From an uncultured Pseudomonadota bacterium (lineage in GTDB: Bacteria > Pseudomonadota > Gammaproteobacteria > Steroidobacterales > Steroidobacteraceae), in contig CALGVD010000006.1 of the NCBI GenBank assembly GCA_937920275.1, positions 1 to 64,000 of the forward strand: DNA of 64,000 nucleotides, written 5' to 3'. Under the pieces are notes generated by a model. That model had not been told where the DNA came from and searched no databases. It worked only from the letters and a program-made list of their open reading frames with translations. Shown here piece by piece: positions 9,150-18,389 of the stretch. Position numbers and translations under genes: made by a program. Every line of letters starts with the position of its first letter. Within the stretch, counting starts at the first letter, position 1.

Positions 9150-9780
9150 CACTCCGGGGCGCGAGCCGAGGCCCACCCGCATCGCCTTCGCGGCGATCCT
9201 CGCGCTCGTGCTGGCGATGCCTGCGATCGCAGCGCAGCCGACCAAAGGCCGCAACGCCGAGATCGTGGTCGATGCGGCATCGTCAGATGTCGATTACCGC
9301 AGCAACACGCTGCTCTTCCGCGATGTGGTGATCACCCAAGGTCCGCTGCGGGTGCAGGCCGAGCGCGCCCGGGCGACCGGACTCGATTTCAAGGATGCGA
9401 CCTGGACCTTCAGCGGCAAGGTCAAGATCGATGTCGAGGGCGGGACGATGCGGGCCGAAGAGGCCGTCGTGAACTTCGTCGCCGACCAGCTGGCGCGCGC
9501 CACGGTGCGCGGCAAGCCTGCAGAGTTCGAACAACAGATGAAGACCGGCGGCAAAGCGCGCGGCCGCGCCGGCTCGTTGGTCTACGAGACCCGCGGCGGC
9601 ACCGTGACCCTCAAGGAGAACGCGTGGCTGAGCGATGGCCGCAGCGAGATCCGCGGCCAGCAACTGGTCTACGAGATCGCGGCGCAGCGTGTCCAAGCCG
9701 GCAAGACCACGGGCAGCGACGAGCGGGTCCGGATCGTGATCCGCCCGCAGACCGCCCCCGAGCCGAAGGTGACCCCGTGA
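9130..9780 (+). CDS. lptA: LPS transport periplasmic protein LptA
   Basis: A 216-aa periplasmic bridge protein that carries LPS between the inner-membrane LptC and outer-membrane LptD. The signal peptide is [20 protein letters not shown]. The OstA/LptA domain shows repeated beta-strands typical of the family: [61 protein letters not shown] and [10 protein letters not shown]. The start lies inside lptC and the stop TGA overlaps the GTG start of lptB, so lptC, lptA and lptB are tightly coupled. Confidence 0.93.
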   Translation: MAASNPDTPGREPRPTRIAFAAILALVLAMPAIAAQPTKGRNAEIVVDAASSDVDYRSNTLLFRDVVITQGPLRVQAERARATGLDFKDATWTFSGKVKIDVEGGTMRAEEAVVNFVADQLARATVRGKPAEFEQQMKTGGKARGRAGSLVYETRGGTVTLKENAWLSDGRSEIRGQQLVYEIAAQRVQAGKTTGSDERVRIVIRPQTAPEPKVTP

Positions 9781-10529
9781 GCCTGTCGCCCGTGGGCGAC
9801 GGCGGTCGACGACTGATCGCCCGTAACCTCGCCAAGGCCTATGGCGCACGCACCGTGGTCCGTGACCTGTCGCTCGAGGTCGGTGCGGGCGAGATCGTCG
9901 GCCTGCTCGGCCCGAACGGCGCGGGCAAGACCACCGCCTTCTACATGATCGTCGGGCTCGTCCCGGCGGATGCCGGCCGCATCCTGCTCGATGATCTCGA
10001 CTTGACGCACGAGCCCATCCATCGCCGCGCCCGCGCGGGGATCGGCTATCTGCCGCAAGAAGCCTCCGTGTTCCGCAAGTTGAGCGTCGAGGACAACATC
10101 CTCGCGATCCTCGAGACCCGCCCGGGTCTCGATCGGGAGGCACGACGCGCGCGCTGCGAGGAGATCCTCGCCGATCTGCGCATCGACCATGTGCGGCGCT
10201 CACCCGGCATGGCGCTCTCCGGCGGCGAACGGCGTCGTGTCGAGATCGCGCGCGCGCTGGCCGCAGACCCGCAGTTCCTGCTGCTCGATGAGCCGTTCGC
10301 TGGAGTGGATCCGATCTCGGTGCTCGACATCCAGCGCATCGTGCGCGAACTCGCCGCGCGTGGCATCGGGGTGCTGATCACCGACCACAATGTGCGCGAG
10401 ACGCTCGGCGTGTGCCGACGCTCGTACATCATCGGCGACGGCGTCGTCATCGCCCAAGGTGAGGCCGAGGAAATCCTTGCCAATCCCCGCGTGCGTGAGG
10501 TGTACTTGGGTGAGTCCTTCCGCCTATAG
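9777..10529 (+). CDS. lptB: LPS export ABC transporter ATP-binding protein LptB
   Basis: The 250-aa ATPase powers LPS extraction by LptB2FG. The GTG start at 9777 overlaps the lptA stop as GTGA. An open frame runs farther upstream but only through lptA. All ABC motifs are present: Walker [11 protein letters not shown]-loop [14 protein letters not shown], signature [15 protein letters not shown], Walker [13 protein letters not shown] and the H-loop in [10 protein letters not shown]. The C-terminal [19 protein letters not shown] is characteristic of LptB. rpoN follows after 34 bases. Confidence 0.97.
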   Translation: MSLSPVGDGGRRLIARNLAKAYGARTVVRDLSLEVGAGEIVGLLGPNGAGKTTAFYMIVGLVPADAGRILLDDLDLTHEPIHRRARAGIGYLPQEASVFRKLSVEDNILAILETRPGLDREARRARCEEILADLRIDHVRRSPGMALSGGERRRVEIARALAADPQFLLLDEPFAGVDPISVLDIQRIVRELAARGIGVLITDHNVRETLGVCRRSYIIGDGVVIAQGEAEEILANPRVREVYLGESFRL

Positions 10530-10563
10530 GTGACGTCCCAGGGACGCCCCGCGAGTCTTCTCG

Positions 10564-12060
10564 ATGCTCAAGCAGTCGCTGCAACTCAAACTCGGCCAAT
10601 CGCTCACGATGACGCCGCAGTTGCAGCAGGCCATCCGCCTCCTGCAGATGCCGACGCTCGAACTGCAGGCGCACCTCGCCGAAGTGCTCGAAACCAACGT
10701 CATGTTGGAGCAGGAGGAACCCGAAGCCGCAGAGGCCGTGGACTTCGAACTCGGCGCACACTTCACGGCCGCCGCGCCACCCACCGAGGAGGCAGGCTTC
10801 ACCGAACCGGTCGAAGTCGAGGTGGTAGACCAACCGTGGGCCGACCGCGCCGGTACCGGCAGCGACTCCGGTCGAGCCGAGGATGACGAGGACCGCCCCC
10901 GCGACCTCGCCGACGAGCGAGGGGAGTCGCTGCGCGAGCACCTGCTCGGTCAACTGACCTTGCTCGGTCTGTCCGAATCCGACCTTGAAGTCGCCGCAGC
11001 GTTGGTCGATGCGATCGATGACGACGGCTACCTGACGGAGACCTTCGCCGAGGTCGCCCTCGACCTTGCCCACCATGGACCGTTCGGCGCGGCGCTGCAT
11101 GACGAGGAAGAGATCGAGCGCGTCTTGCTGCTGGTGCAGAAGCTCGATCCGGTCGGTATCGGCGCGCGCGATCTCATCGAGTGCCTCCAACTGCAGTTGG
11201 CCGCGCTCGCCCCGGCGACGCAGGGCCTCGGGCTCGCGCGCCGCATCGTCGATCATCACCTGAAACTGCTCGCACACCGCGATCTCGGACCGCTGCGCCG
11301 GGCGCTCGAGGTGGAAGGCTTGCAGGGCGAGGAGGCTGCGGCCGACGATGAGACGCTGGTCGCCGCGGTAGCCCTCGTCCGCGCCTGCCACCCGAAACCC
11401 GGCAGCCTCATCAGCGCGCTGCGACCTGAATACATCGTCCCCGATGCCATGGTGCGGCGCACCGCACGCGGCTGGTCGGTGGAGCTCAACGGCCGCACCC
11501 TGCCCCGTCTGCGCGTCAACAACGAGTACGCCGGCTTGATCGGCCAAGGTGCAGGGGGCGGCGGCCATGCGCTGCTGCGTTCGCAGCTTCAGGAGGCGCG
11601 TTGGCTCCTCAAGAGCCTCGAGATCCGCCACGACACGCTCCTGAAGGTCGCCCGCGCGATCGTCGAGCGTCAGAGCGAGTTCCTCGCCCAGGGTGAGGAG
11701 CACATGAAACCGATGATCCTGAAGGACATCGCCGCTGCGATCGGCATGCATGAATCGACGGTCTCTCGGGTCACCTCGGGAAAATACCTACATACCCCCC
11801 GCGGCGTGTTCGAACTGCGATACTTCTTCTCGAGCCAGGTCGAGGGCGATAACGGTGCAGGGACCTCCTCCACCGCGATCCGGGCGAAGATCCGGCGTCT
11901 GATCACCGACGAATCCGCCGGTGAGCCGCTGTCGGACGGCACACTGGCCGAATTGCTCTCGGCCCAGGGCATCCCGGTCGCCCGCCGCACGGTGGCCAAA
12001 TACCGCGAGGCGATCGGTATCGCCTCTTCCGCCGAGCGCAAGCGGGACGGTTCGCGCTAA
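10564..12060 (+). CDS. rpoN: RNA polymerase sigma-54 factor
   Basis: This 498-aa sigma factor directs transcription from -24/-12 promoters with help from AAA+ activators. Region I is the Gln/Leu-rich N-terminus (LKLGQSLTMTPQLQQAIRLL). An acidic, variable region II follows (about residues 50-120). The core-binding and DNA-binding region III includes the helix-turn-helix DIAAAIGMHESTVSRVTSGK. The C-terminal RpoN box reads ARRTVAKYREA, which contacts the -24 element. It sits between lptB and hpf as in other gammaproteobacteria. All functional parts are present and the length is typical. Confidence 0.97.
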   Translation: MLKQSLQLKLGQSLTMTPQLQQAIRLLQMPTLELQAHLAEVLETNVMLEQEEPEAAEAVDFELGAHFTAAAPPTEEAGFTEPVEVEVVDQPWADRAGTGSDSGRAEDDEDRPRDLADERGESLREHLLGQLTLLGLSESDLEVAAALVDAIDDDGYLTETFAEVALDLAHHGPFGAALHDEEEIERVLLLVQKLDPVGIGARDLIECLQLQLAALAPATQGLGLARRIVDHHLKLLAHRDLGPLRRALEVEGLQGEEAAADDETLVAAVALVRACHPKPGSLISALRPEYIVPDAMVRRTARGWSVELNGRTLPRLRVNNEYAGLIGQGAGGGGHALLRSQLQEARWLLKSLEIRHDTLLKVARAIVERQSEFLAQGEEHMKPMILKDIAAAIGMHESTVSRVTSGKYLHTPRGVFELRYFFSSQVEGDNGAGTSSTAIRAKIRRLITDESAGEPLSDGTLAELLSAQGIPVARRTVAKYREAIGIASSAERKRDGSR

Positions 12061-12111
12061 CCTCATCCTTCAAGATGGGGCCTTACGGATAACGATCAGG
12101 AGGATCAAGCC

Positions 12112-12429
12112 ATGCAGATCGAAGTCACCGGACGCCATGTCGAGGTCACAGAATCGATGCGCGCCTACGTGGTCAAAAAGATGGAACGCATCGTGCGTCA
12201 CTTCGACCAGCTGATCGATGCCCATTACGTGCTGTCCGTCGAGAAGCTGCGGCACTCGGCGGAGGCCACGCTGCGCGTGCCGGGCACCGACATCCATGCC
12301 GAAGCGACCGCAGAGGACATGTACGCCGCCATCGATGCGCTCGCCGATAAACTCGACCGCTTGGTGAAGAAGCGCAAGGAGAAAGCCGCCGACCACCACG
12401 CCGAGGAAGGCCGCGCCGCGCGGCACTGA
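12112..12429 (+). CDS. hpf: Ribosome hibernation-promoting factor (short form)
   Basis: A 105-aa protein that binds the 30S decoding region and promotes 100S ribosome dimers in slow growth. It begins MQIEVTGRHVEVTESMRAYV and shows the S30AE fold, with VPGTDIHAEATAEDMYAAID and LADKLDRLVKKRKEK at the C-terminal basic helix. It lacks the extra dimerisation domain of long HPF. A strong AGGAGG lies 9 bases before the ATG. rapZ follows after 9 bases; ptsN, which normally separates them, is absent. Confidence 0.95.
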   Translation: MQIEVTGRHVEVTESMRAYVVKKMERIVRHFDQLIDAHYVLSVEKLRHSAEATLRVPGTDIHAEATAEDMYAAIDALADKLDRLVKKRKEKAADHHAEEGRAARH

Positions 12430-12438
12430 GACCTCGTC

Positions 12439-13323
12439 ATGCCGGGTATGCGGATCATCCTCGTGAGCGGCCTCTCGGGGGCCGGTAAGAGCGTCGTGTT
12501 GCACGCGCTCGAGGATGTCGGCTACTTCTGCGTGGACAATCTGCCGGCGAGCCTGCTCGAATACTTCGTCTCGCACTCGCTGCGGAACAGCGAGAAGGGC
12601 GTGTTCGACCAGACCGCCATCGGTATCGACGCTCGGGACAACGCCCTCAGCCCCACCGATCTACCGCGCACCCTCGAAGCGCTGCGGCGCAGCGGTCTGC
12701 GCTGCGAACTTTTAGCGGTGACCGCCGCCGACACCGAACTGCTGCGCCGGTTCGGCGAGACCAAGCGTCGGCATCCCCTCGCGCAAGCCGGCGAGTCGTT
12801 GCAGCAGGCGATCTCGCGCGAGCGCGAACTGCTCGACCCGGTGATCCAGGCCGCTGATCTCGTCATCGACACCACCCACCTCGGCGTGCACCAGTTGCGC
12901 GAACTCGTCGTCCAGCGGGTGGACCACCGGCGCGCCGAGCAGCTGTCCGTGACGCTCGTATCGTTCGGCTTCAAGCATGGCGTACCGGGCGACTGCGACT
13001 TCGTCTTCGATGCACGCACGCTGCCGAACCCGTATTGGGACACCGCTCTGCGACCGCTCACGGGGCGCGATCCGGCGGTGGTCCGCTGGCTCGACGAACG
13101 GCCTGAAGTGCAGCGACTGCTCGATGAGTACGCCCAGTTCATCGGCGCCCGCATCGCCGAACACCGCGCCGCCCATCGCCGCTATCTCACCCTCGGCATC
13201 GGTTGCACCGGTGGCCAGCACCGCTCGGTCTATCTCGTCGAGCGCCTCGTCCAACGCCTCGCGCCTGAGGTGCCGGGTCTCAGCCGTCGCCATCACTCCC
13301 TCGATCTGCCGGGCCGGACATGA
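12439..13323 (+). CDS. rapZ: RNase adapter protein RapZ
   Basis: A 294-aa nucleotide-binding RNA-binding adapter. In E. coli it senses glucosamine-6-phosphate and delivers GlmZ RNA to RNase E; whether that circuit exists here cannot be seen. The N-terminal P-loop domain has Walker A GLSGAGKS and the YFCVDNLPASLL segment. The C-terminal domain has VTLVSFGFKHGVPGDCDFVF, DARTLPNPYW and GIGCTGGQHRSVYLVERL. The stop overlaps the mgtE start (ATGA). The neighbouring PTS-Ntr genes (ptsN, npr, hprK or EIIA) that usually flank rapZ are all missing. Confidence 0.95.
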   Translation: MPGMRIILVSGLSGAGKSVVLHALEDVGYFCVDNLPASLLEYFVSHSLRNSEKGVFDQTAIGIDARDNALSPTDLPRTLEALRRSGLRCELLAVTAADTELLRRFGETKRRHPLAQAGESLQQAISRERELLDPVIQAADLVIDTTHLGVHQLRELVVQRVDHRRAEQLSVTLVSFGFKHGVPGDCDFVFDARTLPNPYWDTALRPLTGRDPAVVRWLDERPEVQRLLDEYAQFIGARIAEHRAAHRRYLTLGIGCTGGQHRSVYLVERLVQRLAPEVPGLSRRHHSLDLPGRT

Positions 13324-14669
13324 CCGAGCTCACAGACAAGCAGGTGCGGCTCGGCGCGCTGCGCCAAGCCCTCGACGACGGCACGCTGCGCTCGGCGGAG
13401 CGCATGGTGGCGGCGCTGCACCCCACCGAGATCGCCTTGCTGCTCGAGTCCGTTCCGCCACGACAACGCGAACTCGTCTGGGAGATGGTCGAGCGGGACC
13501 TCGAAGGCGATGTGCTCGTCGAGCTCCATGAAAAAGTGCGTCAGGAGCTCATCGACTCGATGGAGCCCGGCGAATTGGTGGCGGCGACCGAGGGCCTCGA
13601 AGTCGACGACCTCGCGGACCTTGTCGGTGATCTGCCCGAGGCGGTCACGCGACAGGTGCTGCACTCCATGGACCAGCGCGACCGCGAACGGCTGCGGGCC
13701 GTGCTGTCGTGGCCCGAAGACAGCGCCGGCGGACTCATGAACACCGACACGGTGAGCGTCCGCGCCGATGTCTCGCTCGAAGTGGTGCTGCGCTACCTTC
13801 GCATGCGTGGCGATCTGCCGCCCCGCACCGACAGCCTGTTCGTCGTCGATCGCGACGACCGCTACCTCGGCACCATCGCCCTGACCCGGCTCATCACCGG
13901 CGATGCCGAGGCGACCGTCGGTCAGAGTCTCGATGCGGAGGCTGCGCGCATCGATCCTTCGACCGCAGCGCACGATGTGGCCCAGCTCTTCCAGGACCGC
14001 GACTTCGTGTCGGCAGCCGTGGTCGATGCGGAAGGCCGATTGATCGGACGCATCACCATCGACGATGTCGTCGACGTCATCCGCGAAGAGGCCGAGCACT
14101 CGGTGCTGTCGATGGCCGGCCTGCAGGATGACGAGGACCTGTTCGCAGGCATCCTCCCCTCGACGCGCCGCCGGGTGCTGTGGCTCGGCATCAACCTCAT
14201 CACGGCGTTCCTGGCGGCTGCGGTGGTCAAGACCTTCGAGGGCACCATCGAGAAGGTCGCTGCCTTGGCGGCGCTGATGCCGATCGTCGCCTCGATGGGC
14301 GGCATCGCAGGCACCCAGACCGTGACGCTCATCATCCGCGGACTCGCGCTCGGGCAGGTGCAATGGTCGAACGCCCGCTGGCTGCTGTTCAAGGAGATCG
14401 CAGTAGGCGGCCTGAATGGCCTGCTGTGGGCCTTGGTGGTCGGTCTCGTGACGGCGTACTGGTTCGGCACTTGGCATATCGCAGCCATCATCGCCGCCGC
14501 GATGCTCATCAACCTGCTGGCCGCCGCCGCCGTGGGCGTGCTGGTGCCGCTCGCGCTGCGCCGTTTCGAGATCGATCCGGCGTTGTCAGCCGGGGTGATC
14601 ATCACCACCTTCACCGACTGCATCGGTTTCGCGACATTGCTCGGGCTCGGCGCGATCTTCCTCACTTGA
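13320..14669 (+). CDS. mgtE: Magnesium transporter MgtE
   Basis: This 449-aa Mg2+ channel/transporter starts inside the rapZ stop codon. The cytosolic N domain (about residues 10-125) shows HPTEIALLLESVPPRQRELV and LADLVGDLPEAV. A CBS pair (about 130-250) starts at SAGGLMNTDTVSV and includes FVVDRDDRYLGTIALTRLIT and LIGRITIDDVVDVI. The five-helix membrane domain begins near residue 280 (WLGINLITAFLAAAVVKTFE) with LAALMPIVASMGGIAGTQT forming the pore region and ITTFTDCIGFATLLGL near the end. Mg2+ binding by the N/CBS domains gates the pore in the family. Placement behind rapZ resembles xanthomonads. Confidence 0.95.
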   Translation: MTELTDKQVRLGALRQALDDGTLRSAERMVAALHPTEIALLLESVPPRQRELVWEMVERDLEGDVLVELHEKVRQELIDSMEPGELVAATEGLEVDDLADLVGDLPEAVTRQVLHSMDQRDRERLRAVLSWPEDSAGGLMNTDTVSVRADVSLEVVLRYLRMRGDLPPRTDSLFVVDRDDRYLGTIALTRLITGDAEATVGQSLDAEAARIDPSTAAHDVAQLFQDRDFVSAAVVDAEGRLIGRITIDDVVDVIREEAEHSVLSMAGLQDDEDLFAGILPSTRRRVLWLGINLITAFLAAAVVKTFEGTIEKVAALAALMPIVASMGGIAGTQTVTLIIRGLALGQVQWSNARWLLFKEIAVGGLNGLLWALVVGLVTAYWFGTWHIAAIIAAAMLINLLAAAAVGVLVPLALRRFEIDPALSAGVIITTFTDCIGFATLLGLGAIFLT

Positions 14670-14709
14670 GGGCGGTTGAAGCCGGTGCGACCGCGCCGCG
14701 ACCGCCCCG

Positions 14710-15642
14710 TCAAACTGCAGTCAAGCGCCCCGACTGGAAGTCACGGATCGCCTGATCGATCTCCTCACGGGTGTTCATGACGAACGGCCCGTACTGCACC
14801 ACCGGCTCCCCGATCGGCCGGGCCGCGAGCAGCAAAGCTCGGCCGCGGCTCTGCGTCGCACGCAGCGTCACGCGCAACCCTAGGCCTTGCGCTGCGCGTC
14901 CGGCGCCCACATCGCCCGTGCCGCCGCCCAACACCCCACCCTGACGCGCCCGCAGCGTCGCCTCGCCGCCCGTCGCGGCAGGGACGCCGATCGCGCCTTC
15001 GTAGACATAGCAGTACGCATGGTGCGAGGCCGGGATGTCCACCGCGATGGCCGTACCCGCAGGCAGCTCGACATCGACAAACAGCGGTTGTGTGCTGATG
15101 CCCGTCACCGGACCGCTCGCGTGCCCGCCACCGAGCGACAGTTCCCCGGCGACGACCTTGGCCCGCACGCCTGTGGCATCGACGAGTTCAGGGATGGCGG
15201 CCGCGGGGATATCCCGGTACTCGGCGGGCCGCATCTTCTCGGCGGCAGGCAGGTTCAACCACAACTGGAAGCCGCGCATCAGACCGCTTTCCTGCTGCGG
15301 CATCTCCGAGTGGATGATGCCGCGACCGGCAGACATCCATTGCACATCGCCCGCGCGGAGATGTCCGCGATTGCCGAGGTGATCCTCGTGCAGCATGTGC
15401 CCCGCGAGCATGTAGGTCACGGTCTGGAAACCGCGGTGCGGGTGGGCCGGGAACCCCTTGATGTATTCGTCCGGGCGGTCGCTGCCGAACTCATCGAGCA
15501 TGAGGAACGGATCGAGCCGCGCGAACGGACCCTGACCGAGGCTGCGCCACAAGGTGACGCCCGCACCGTCCGCGGTGCGTTGCGCGTCGATGACGCGCTG
15601 CAGCACGCGCACAGGGGTGTCGGTGTCGGTGTCGGAAGTCAT
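14710..15642 (-). CDS. Pirin family protein
   Basis: A 310-aa bicupin of the pirin family. I use the ATG at 15642 (MTSDTDTDTPVRVLQ); the frame stays open farther but only opposite ndh. The N-terminal cupin carries the metal-binding motif FPAHPHRGFQTVTYMLAG with LHEDHLGNRG and GIIHSEMPQ, which hold the conserved His/Glu ligands. The C-terminal cupin shows PLFVDVELPAGTAI, YVYEGAIGV and ARPIGEPVVQYGPFVMNTRE, a typical pirin ending. Bacterial pirins include quercetinases and regulators of central metabolism; which applies here is unknown. It is divergent from the NDH-2-like gene over 48 bases. Confidence 0.92.
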   Translation of the reverse strand: MTSDTDTDTPVRVLQRVIDAQRTADGAGVTLWRSLGQGPFARLDPFLMLDEFGSDRPDEYIKGFPAHPHRGFQTVTYMLAGHMLHEDHLGNRGHLRAGDVQWMSAGRGIIHSEMPQQESGLMRGFQLWLNLPAAEKMRPAEYRDIPAAAIPELVDATGVRAKVVAGELSLGGGHASGPVTGISTQPLFVDVELPAGTAIAVDIPASHHAYCYVYEGAIGVPAATGGEATLRARQGGVLGGGTGDVGAGRAAQGLGLRVTLRATQSRGRALLLAARPIGEPVVQYGPFVMNTREEIDQAIRDFQSGRLTAV

Positions 15643-15690
15643 GAGGCTCGCGTAGGATACCTCTCCCGCGACCGATGCGCGCGCGAGCAG

Positions 15691-17037
15691 ATGACCCGGA
15701 CCATGGTCCCAGATACGCCCCCCAACGACCGTCCTCACATCGTCATCGTCGGTGGCGGTGCCGGCGGCCTCGAGCTTGCCACCCGTCTCGGCGACACCCT
15801 CGGTCGGCGCGGTCGCGCGAAGGTCACGCTCATCGAGCGCGGTCGCACGCACTTCTGGAAGCCCCACCTGCACGAACTGGCGGCCGGCTCCGTCGACCTC
15901 GATGTCCACGAGCTCGATTACCTCGCGCAGTCGCATTGGCATGGCTTCAAGTACCGCTACGGCGAGATGGTCGGCCTCGATCGGGCCGCGCGCGAAGTGT
16001 TGGTCGGTCCGGTGATGGACGAGGAGCATGGCGAGGAGATCGTGCCCGCTCGGCGCGTCGGCTACGATCTGCTGGTGTTGGCCGTGGGCAGCAATGTCAA
16101 TGATTTCGGCACGCCGGGCGTCATCGAGAACGCGATGGCCCTCGACAGCACCGCCCAAGCCGACCGCTTCCATCGTCGGCTGGTCAACGCCTTCCTTCGG
16201 GCGCACGCCCAGACCGTGCCGCTGCGGCGCGGACAGCTCGATGTGGCGATCGTCGGAGCGGGCGCGACCGGTGTCGAACTCGCCGCCGAACTGCACAACG
16301 CCACGCGCGAACTCGTGTCCTTCAGCCTCGACAACATCGATCCCGACAAACACATCCGCCTGCACCTCATCGAAGCCTCACCGCGCATCCTGCCGGCGCT
16401 GCCCGAGCGGATCTCGATCGCCGCACGCCGCATGCTCGATGATCTGAATGTGGAGGTGCACTGCGACGCGCGCGTCGCCGAGGTGCTGCCGCAAGCGGTG
16501 CGGCTCGCCGACGGTCGCGTGATCGACGCCGCGATGGTGGTGTGGGCGGCCGGCGTCAAAGCCGCACCGTTCCTCGCCAAGCTCGGCATCGCCACCAACG
16601 CCCTCAACCAGGTGAAGGTCGATGCCCGGCTGCGTTCGGTGGACGACCCCGACATCTACGCCCTCGGCGACTGCGCGGCGGTCGAGTGGGCGGGGCACCC
16701 GGGACGGCTCGTGCCGCCGCGCGCCCAAGCGGCGCACCAGCAGGCGATGTACCTCGTCAAGGCCTTGCGCCGACGGCTCGCGGGCAAGACGAGCCCGGCC
16801 TGGCGTTATCGCGACTTCGGCTCGCTCGTCTCGCTCGGCGAGTACTCGACCGTCGGCAACCTGATGGGCAACTTCGTCGGCGGAAATCTTTGGCTGGAAG
16901 GGCTGTTCGCGCGATGGATGTACCAGTCGCTCTACAAGATGCACGAGATCGCGTTGCACGGCTGGTGGAAGACCTCGCTCACCACCCTCGCCCGCCTGAT
17001 CGCGCGGCAGACGGAACCGCGCGTGAAGCTGCACTGA
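15691..17037 (+). CDS. NAD(P)/FAD-dependent oxidoreductase, type II NADH dehydrogenase family
   Basis: A 448-aa flavoprotein resembling non-proton-pumping NADH:quinone dehydrogenase (Ndh). The FAD-binding GxGxxG motif is in HIVIVGGGAGGLELATRLG and the NAD(P)H-binding one in LDVAIVGAGATGVELAAEL. VVWAAGVKAAPFLA and IYALGDCAAVE are typical FAD-contact motifs. The C-terminal amphipathic region (GLFARWMYQSLYKMHEIALH) probably anchors it to the membrane, as in Ndh. I start it at the ATG at 15691; another ATG at 15703 is possible. It would feed electrons to quinone and thus to the bc1 complex encoded earlier in the window. Quinone reduction is inferred from family. Confidence 0.9.
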   Translation: MTRTMVPDTPPNDRPHIVIVGGGAGGLELATRLGDTLGRRGRAKVTLIERGRTHFWKPHLHELAAGSVDLDVHELDYLAQSHWHGFKYRYGEMVGLDRAAREVLVGPVMDEEHGEEIVPARRVGYDLLVLAVGSNVNDFGTPGVIENAMALDSTAQADRFHRRLVNAFLRAHAQTVPLRRGQLDVAIVGAGATGVELAAELHNATRELVSFSLDNIDPDKHIRLHLIEASPRILPALPERISIAARRMLDDLNVEVHCDARVAEVLPQAVRLADGRVIDAAMVVWAAGVKAAPFLAKLGIATNALNQVKVDARLRSVDDPDIYALGDCAAVEWAGHPGRLVPPRAQAAHQQAMYLVKALRRRLAGKTSPAWRYRDFGSLVSLGEYSTVGNLMGNFVGGNLWLEGLFARWMYQSLYKMHEIALHGWWKTSLTTLARLIARQTEPRVKLH

Positions 17038-17278
17038 CCGGTCGCAGCTTCAGCAACGACGCGCAGCGCGGCGCGAACCACCAACCACTCGCACCGAAAG
17101 CCGCCCAGCGCCCCCGATCGATACGGCACGCGCGCGGCGCGATACCGGGTGGCGGAAGGTCGCGACCGCGAGGGACCGGTGCGACGCACGGAGTGCAAAG
17201 CAGTTTTTTTCGCATGGCATCGGGGAGTACGGCCCTCTGCCAAGATAACGGACAGTCAAATGACTTTCGGCAGGGTGC
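17038..17278. other. Convergent intergenic stretch, no gene seen
   Basis: This gap separates the ends of the NDH-2-like gene and the phytase gene. I see no credible coding frame with family resemblance. A 10-base palindrome GGTCGCGACC at 17158-17167 and a run of seven T at about 17205 are present, but they do not form a convincing terminator. Confidence 0.5.
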
Positions 17279-18379
17279 TCAGCGCCGAGCAGGCGCAGCG
17301 GCCGGCACCAAAGCCTGTAAAAGGTCGTCGATCGCGTAGAAATGGAAGGTCCGATCGTCGGACATCGCGACCAGCAACCCGCCGGGAAAGCCAGGAAGAT
17401 CGCCGGTGACGAGGTCGATGCCATCGGTCTGGCGGGCTGCGAACGCCACATGGCCGATGAAGCGGGGCTCGTCGGGGCTGCCTAGCGATCCTGCGAGGTC
17501 GAACACCCGCAGCGCACCGGCCTGTTGGTCCGACACCCAGAGCCAGGTCCGCCCTGCGGCATCCCGCATCACCGCGCTGCCCTCGTGGTCGCGCGCGAAA
17601 CCCGTGAGCCCGAAGGCTGCGAGTTCGTCATCCGCATCCTCCGCCGCCGGATCCACGCGGTACTTACGCAGACCGAAGGTTTCGTCGCTCGCGAACAGGT
17701 GCCCGCCCTTCGCATCGACCGACAGCGCCTCGATCTCCTTGCGACCGCTCCACTCGCCGAACGCACGCACGAACAGCCCACGCAGACGACCCGCACCGTC
17801 GTCGACCAACCGGTACTGGTGGAGATAGCCCTGCTTGGGCGCATGACGGTCCGAGCGGCTCACGGCGACGAGCAGCGCACCGTCCACCGGCCGCACCCAA
17901 GCCGCGACACCCATGACATCACGGGCGCGCTCGCCCTCGAAGACCGGTATGCCCCCTCCATCGACCGGCTGCATGCCGGGGAGCGCGTAGACGCGCAAGC
18001 GGTTCGCGAAACGCTCGGCGACGATGGCGACATCCACCGGCTTGCCACCCAGCATCACGCCGCGGGCGATGTCGACGTTGGTCGGACGCAGCAGGCCGCG
18101 CACCACCCGCTCCTGCTTGATCCGGCCATCGAGACCGAAAACATAGAGTGCGCCGTCGACATCCTTGTCGGTGCCGACGATCAGCGTGCGCGCAGGATCA
18201 GCCGGATCGACCCATATGGCCGGATCGTCGGTATCGTGGCGGACGGGCTCGCTGACCACCCGCGGCTGCACCGGCGCTCGCAGGGCCGAGGACTGGGCAG
18301 CCGCCGCCCCCGCCCGTGCGGCCATCGACATGGCGAGCAGGGCGAGGAATGCGATGGAAATCTGGCGATGGCGCTCCAT
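17279..18379 (-). CDS. Secreted beta-propeller phytase (3-phytase family)
   Basis: A 366-aa exported protein with a signal peptide (about residues 1-27, ending ARAGAAAAQ). It matches beta-propeller phytases, which are Ca2+-dependent phosphatases that release phosphate from phytate. Family motifs are RHDTDDPAIWVDPADP followed by LIVGTDKDVDGALYVFGLDG, then IEALSVDAKGGHLFASDE, ARDHEGSAVM and a DGIDLVTGDLPG segment. The acidic clusters supply Ca2+ ligands. It starts 10 bases after the TonB-receptor gene, so the two form an operon. The Pho-box-like array upstream of the receptor would place phytase under phosphate control. Extracellular or periplasmic location is inferred. Confidence 0.9.
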   Translation of the reverse strand: MERHRQISIAFLALLAMSMAARAGAAAAQSSALRAPVQPRVVSEPVRHDTDDPAIWVDPADPARTLIVGTDKDVDGALYVFGLDGRIKQERVVRGLLRPTNVDIARGVMLGGKPVDVAIVAERFANRLRVYALPGMQPVDGGGIPVFEGERARDVMGVAAWVRPVDGALLVAVSRSDRHAPKQGYLHQYRLVDDGAGRLRGLFVRAFGEWSGRKEIEALSVDAKGGHLFASDETFGLRKYRVDPAAEDADDELAAFGLTGFARDHEGSAVMRDAAGRTWLWVSDQQAGALRVFDLAGSLGSPDEPRFIGHVAFAARQTDGIDLVTGDLPGFPGGLLVAMSDDRTFHFYAIDDLLQALVPAAAPARR

Positions 18380-18389
18380 CGGCCCGATC

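Noticed and set aside
10447-11751. 434-codon minus-strand frame opposite rpoN
   Set aside because: It is a shadow of rpoN codon structure, with no ribosome site or family resemblance.
17158-17215. Terminator between the NDH-2-like and phytase genes
   Set aside because: A palindrome and a T-run are present but are about 40 bases apart and do not form one hairpin with a T-tail.
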